This document shows, in pieces, positions 59,779 through 64,000 of a DNA stretch of 64,000 nucleotides. Made by a program: the position numbers and the translations under genes. The notes under the pieces are model-generated. The model was not told where the DNA came from, did not search any database, and saw nothing but the letters and a program-made list of their open reading frames with translations. The stretch's first letter is position 1. Every line of letters begins with the position of its first letter. This DNA comes from Nageia nagi. Taxonomy: Eukaryota > Pinophyta. The DNA lies in contig JBITNC010000001.1 in assembly GCA_050084985.1 (NCBI GenBank), positions 31,868,001-31,932,000 on the forward strand, read 5' to 3'.

Positions 59779-61640
59779 AATGATGATGAGGGTCTCTAGG
59801 CTTCCCCTTTTTTGACTTGGGTCCCCCAAGAAAGATCCTTAAGTGGAGTAGCCAAGGAAAAAGTTACTGAAGAAGTTATCTTTAGGATACTGTTTGGATG
59901 ACTATAAAACTCTATATCTAAGGTTGGAGATGAAAGATATGATGTGCCTTCTTTATACTATTTCAATCATGAATATGTCATTCTATTATATTAGATATTA
60001 AGAAACTAATGCACTTATATCCATACCTTGAAATAGAGAGGTGATGGTTTAGATGTGTGGAAATGGTAATGAAATATTTATCAATGGTGGTCTAAAAGAT
60101 AGTGAGCATGGTGCTAGCACCCTTTTTTTGGTTGTGTTTCCTATTGGATCTGAGAACCCGCAATGATATGTTAGTCATAAAATCATAGTATGGATGCATA
60201 GTAAGTTGCATCATCTATTAGAGATGATCTAATGTTAGCTATCTTACTTATGGTTACATCATTGATTTATCTTTTAAGTGAGTGAATTCTCACTAGTCGT
60301 ATCAATGGTCATGAACGATCATATGTTTGTATGTCTATGATCTAAAAATAGTATACCTTAGATGGGTTCAAAACAAAAACCATGTGGATACACAACAAAA
60401 TATATCATCCATTGGAGATTATTTAATGTCAACAAATTGCTGATGGTTGTATCACCACTTTACTTTTAAGTGAGGGAAATCTCACTAACCATTTTGTTGT
60501 CCATCATGATTATGCATTTTTTATGTCCATGATCTGAAGATAATATGCTTTAGATGGGTTCAAAGCAAAAAACTATATGGATACACAGTAAGTTGTATCA
60601 TCCATTGATGATGAGTCAATGTCAACAATTTGCTAATGGCTATATCATCAATTTACTTTTAAGTGAAGGAACTTAAATGATGATGAGGATCCCTATGCTA
60701 TCCTCCTTTTGACTTGGGTGCTCTAGGAAAGATCCTTAAGTGGAGTATCCAAGGAAAAAGCTACTAAAGAAGCTATCTTCAAGATACTATTTGGATGATG
60801 TTTGGATGACTGTAAAAATCCATATCTAAGTTTAGAGATGGAAGATATGATGTGCCTCTTTTATAATATTTCAATCATAAATCTAGTCATTCTATTGTAT
60901 CAGATACTCAAGAAATTGATGCACTTACATCCATGCCTTGAAATACAGAGGTGATGGTTTTGATGAGTAGAAATGGTAATGAAATTTATGCCAATGGTGA
61001 CCTAAAAGATAGTAACCACAATGTTGGCACCTTATGTTTATCTATGTTGACTACTGGAGCTAAGATATGTTAGTCATAAAATCTTAGGATGGATGCATAG
61101 TAAGTTGCATCGTCCATCAGAGATGATCCCATATCAACTATCTTACTTATGGTTGCATCATTGATTTATCTTTTAAGTGAGTGAACTCTCATTAGCTATA
61201 TTGATGGCCATCAATGATCATACATTTGTATGTCTATGATCCGATGATAATATGCTTTACATAGGTTCAAAGCAAAAACCATATGGATACATAGAAAAAT
61301 ATATTATCCATTGAAGATTATCCAATGTCAAAAAATTACTAATGGTTGTATCATCGATTTACTTTTAAGTGAGGGAACTCTCACTAGCCATTTCATTAGC
61401 CATCAATGATCATGCATTTTTATGTCCATGATCTGAAGATAATGTGCTTTAGATGGGTTCAATGTAAAGAACCATGTGGATACATAGTAAGTTGTATCAT
61501 CCATTGATGATGAGTCAATATCAATAACTTGCTAATGGCTATATCGTTGATTTACTTTTAAGTGAGGGAACTCTCACTAGCCATTTCATTAGCCATCGAT
61601 GATCATGCATTTCTATGTCCATGATCTAAAGATATTAGAT
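59779..61640. repeat. 897-bp tandem repeat built of 193-bp subrepeats
   Basis: Two large units start at atgatgatgaggg (59779) and atgatgatgagga (60676). Each begins with a unique half (gacttgggt..., aaagatccttaagtggagta) and ends with three subrepeats. Subrepeat landmarks are catagtaagttgcatcatc at 60198, cacaacaaaatatatcatcc at 60391, cacagtaagttgtatcatcc at 60584, then 61096, 61289 and 61482. The spacing is a constant 193 bp, and the third subrepeat is longer in unit 2. The repeats lie between integrase and the 3' end of a Tat-like element, where such arrays are known to form. Confidence 0.92.
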
Positions 61641-61789
61641 TGCTAAGTTTTTTTTACATGTTGTTGATATCATGTTGATAGTTAAGCACTCCATTGGTAT
61701 CATGTCTTGCTTGGATCTATATAGAAAACAAAAATATGTTGTGCCCCTATGTTTGATATGAATTATTTTTTAGGGACATAGAGTTGTGC

Positions 61790-64000
61790 TTTTCAAACAT
61801 AAAAATGCTTGAGATGGATGTCATTAAAATTTTTTATTCCTCCTTGCCATCAAAATTTGATAACCTATATGCTCATAATCTTGTTGCATCAACAACAACA
61901 TATGAGCCCAACCAATTGGGTTCAAATTTTTCTTTAATATTCTCATTTGTTGTTGTTTTCTTGATATTCTCTTTTGATAATAAGTCCCCTATTTTGAACT
62001 CTTTAGCTTTTATCTTCTTTCCAAATGCTCTTTTATCTAACATATCCAACTATTATAATCTTACTTTTCTTGCATCCTCATTTGGAACATCACCCTGTAA
62101 AGAGATCCTAAGCAAAGGAATCTCTAACTCAAGTGGGACAATAGCCTCATCTCTATATACCAATGAAAAGGGGGTTTCCCGAGTGGCTGTTTGGACACTA
62201 GTTCTGTAGGCCCATAATGCATATGGTAATTGCTTGTGCCAATCTCTTTTATACTTATCCCATGTTTTTGAAAGAATAGTTTTAAGTGTCTTGTTTATTA
62301 CTTCAACTTGACCATTTTCTTAAGGGTAGTAAACTGAAGAAAAGGTTTGTGTGATATGAAACTTTTTACAAAATGCTTGTATATCTTTGCCTTGAAATTT
62401 GGACCATTATCCATGATCAACCTTTGTGGCATACCAAATCTAGTGATGATGTATTCTGTAAGAAATGCAATAATATTTTCTTGTATAACTAACTTCATGG
62501 GGATGGCTTCCACCCACTTGGTATTATATTTTGTAGCTGTGATGATAAATTTTTGTCCTTCTCTAGAATGAGGATTAATCATACCAATCAAATATATGCC
62601 CCAAGTAGCAAAGGGCCATGGGGAAATCATGAAATTGAGTTCTTAAGTGGGCTATTTTTCTAATTTTATATGCTTTGGAATTACACACATAATTTCATAT
62701 GATTTTGACAATCTCCTTCTATAGTGGGCTAATAGTACCCTATTCTCAAGATCTTTGTATAGAAAGCTTTGGCATGAAAATGCCCATCACATAATCCATC
62801 ATGAGATTTCTCTAAAGTAGTAGCTATCTCATCCTATGTTAAACATCTTAACAAGGCACCATAAAAGGATCTTCTATATAAAACATCACCAATAGTAACA
62901 TATTTCCTAGTAGTCCTTCTTAATCTTAATCTATCATTCTTAGTATATCTAGAAGGAATGCTTTGGTCTTTTAAGTATAGATAGATATCAAAGTACCAAT
63001 GTTGAAAAGCATCATCCTTGGAATTAAGACAAGATAAAATAGAATGAATATGAGTTTTGTAAGATGGAGAACTTAACTTACAAATAATGGGAATGGTATC
63101 CTCATTTTCAAGGCTAATTGGTACCAAAGACACTGCACTTGTCATAGAATCTATATATCTATTATTAGTCCTAGGAATGGTCTCAATAGTATATCTATCA
63201 ATGCTATCTAGCAACTCAATCATAACCATATTATAAGGCTTTAGTTTCTCATCTTTGGTATCATAACTACCCTTCACTTAGTTGACCACAAGCTATGAAT
63301 ACCCATAAATTTCTATGTCTATGATTTTCAATTTCAAATCCATATTTAATCCCAATATTAGAGCCTCATACTCAGCCATATTATTAGTTCATTTGAAGTC
63401 TAATATGTATGTAATAGCGATTACTTTATTATTAGGAGAGACTAAAATAATACCTACCCCTACTCCATGAATGCATCTAGAACCATCAAAATATAAAGTC
63501 TAGACTATAGGCTCATCCTCTAGAAGATAAATATAATCATTAGGGATGAAGATCTCCTCAAATTCATGTCATTAGCACCCTATTGATAGGTCATTAGGTT
63601 GCTGGCACCATGGCTCCTCCTCAAAAATATCAAAAAATTCTTTGTGGACCACTTCCTCACCTTCCTAAAGGAAATCTGCTATCATATCTACAATTGCCTA
63701 TCCTTTAACATATTTTTGCTTCACCACATTAATATCAAATTCTTGCAATAACATTAGCCACTTTGCAAATCTACCTAATAAATGTTGTTTAGCCATAAGA
63801 TATTTGAAATGATTAATAGGACTAACAACATATGTGGTGCAATATAATAAGTAATGACTTAATGTTTTAGTAGTAAATATCATAGCAAAATAAATCTTCT
63901 CCATAGAATTGTACCTTGTCTCATAATCAATAAATGTCTTACTTAGATAATAGATGGTTCTTTCCTTGTTATCTTCAATTTTTTTACATAGCATGGTTCC
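61790..64000 (-). pseudogene. Tat-like pol: RT/RNase H, second RNase H, integrase (partial, decayed)
   Basis: From the right edge: TIYYLSKTFIDYETRYNSME (RT-linked RNase H), QHLLGRFAKWLMLLQEFDIN, then the second RNase H with TLYFDGSRCIHGVGVGIILV and TNNMAEYEALILGLNM near 63500-63370. The stretch LRRTTRKYVTIGDVLYRRSF and SHDGLCDGHFHA (62920-62780) is the integrase zinc region. The integrase core reads PWPFATWGIYLIGMINP, where the first catalytic Asp (usually GIDLIG) is Tyr. MPQRLIMDNGPNF keeps the second Asp, and the ENGQVEVINK block with Glu follows in a shifted frame. The C-terminal part (TPFSLVYRDEAIVPLELEIP, FEPNWLGSYVV) ends near 61790. Roughly ten stops and several frameshifts are present. 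The plus-strand frame at 61784-62209 is merely the complement of this region. Confidence 0.88.

Larger units (their letters stand above)
59107..64000 (-). mobile_element. Tat-like Ty3/gypsy retrotransposon, 3' part, runs off the window
   Basis: On the minus strand, entering from the right edge: end of RT with RNase H, a second RNase H, integrase, a long region after pol with nested tandem repeats, then a possible polypurine tract and LTR remnant. Two RNase H domains in succession are the hallmark of the Tat lineage. The left limit is approximate. It is set by TGTTGACACATAT at 59107, just after the RT homology of the plus-strand gypsy element fades. Confidence 0.78.

Noticed and set aside
61784-62209. 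141-codon plus-strand frame
   Set aside because: It is the complement of the C-terminal integrase region of the minus-strand Tat-like pol, which shows clear family motifs.

Overview
The window is AT-rich nuclear DNA from a seed plant with a large, repeat-filled genome. The evidence is nested LTR retrotransposons with plant-type primer sites, a hAT transposase with a BED finger, remnants of plant gene families (R2R3-MYB, NPF/PTR transporter, LRR protein), an intron-containing plant mobile domain (PMD) gene, and very long gene-free stretches. A gymnosperm would fit the density of old, decayed elements, but no single feature proves it. I found no intact host protein-coding gene. Every recognisable coding region carries stops, frameshifts or truncation.

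Left part (1-23400). After about 3 kb without genes comes the 3' half of a minus-strand hAT transposase (3200-4065). It is separated from its 5' half (13940-15060) by an 8.1-kb LTR retrotransposon at 4089-12201, which has 925-bp LTRs and a 5-bp AAATA target duplication. That element has a minus-strand gag but no recognisable pol. On its plus strand, antisense to gag, it carries a captured PMD gene with its own TATA box, introns, an acidic tail and a coiled coil. Next come an LRR gene fragment (18.4-19.0 kb) and an NPF transporter exon (19.6-20.1 kb).

Middle part (23401-38995). This is one structure of three giant LTR copies (about 4.3 kb truncated, 4.80 kb and 4.72 kb) separated by two 0.9-kb internal segments. 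The first internal segment has an initiator-Met-type primer site and a polypurine tract, both in minus orientation. It looks like an LTR-internal-LTR-internal-LTR array made by recombination of a non-autonomous element whose LTR is five times longer than its internal region. Each LTR contains its own array of roughly 85-bp AT-rich repeats. A 1.6-kb element with terminal inverted repeats over 100 bp long follows (39149-40752).

Right part (43074-64000). A full-length but decayed Ty1/copia element (43074-51822; TSD ATTAA) has gag, protease, integrase, reverse transcriptase and RNase H in order, a 2.8-kb leader, and a 108-bp higher-order repeat after pol. It is followed by a non-coding flank, a partly duplicated upstream region and an R2R3-MYB pseudogene (about 54.0-55.6 kb). 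Beyond that a plus-strand Ty3/gypsy element begins (candidate LTR 56304-56878; gag-protease-RT to about 59.05 kb). Its RT is cut off where a minus-strand Tat-like Ty3/gypsy element lies. The Tat-like element has 897-bp repeats built of 193-bp subrepeats downstream of its integrase, and its pol runs off the right edge.

How the parts relate: the order of events can be read from nesting. hAT came before the gag/PMD element, and the plus-strand gypsy came before the Tat-like element. The most unusual objects are the antisense intron-bearing PMD gene inside a pol-less gag element and the triple giant-LTR array.
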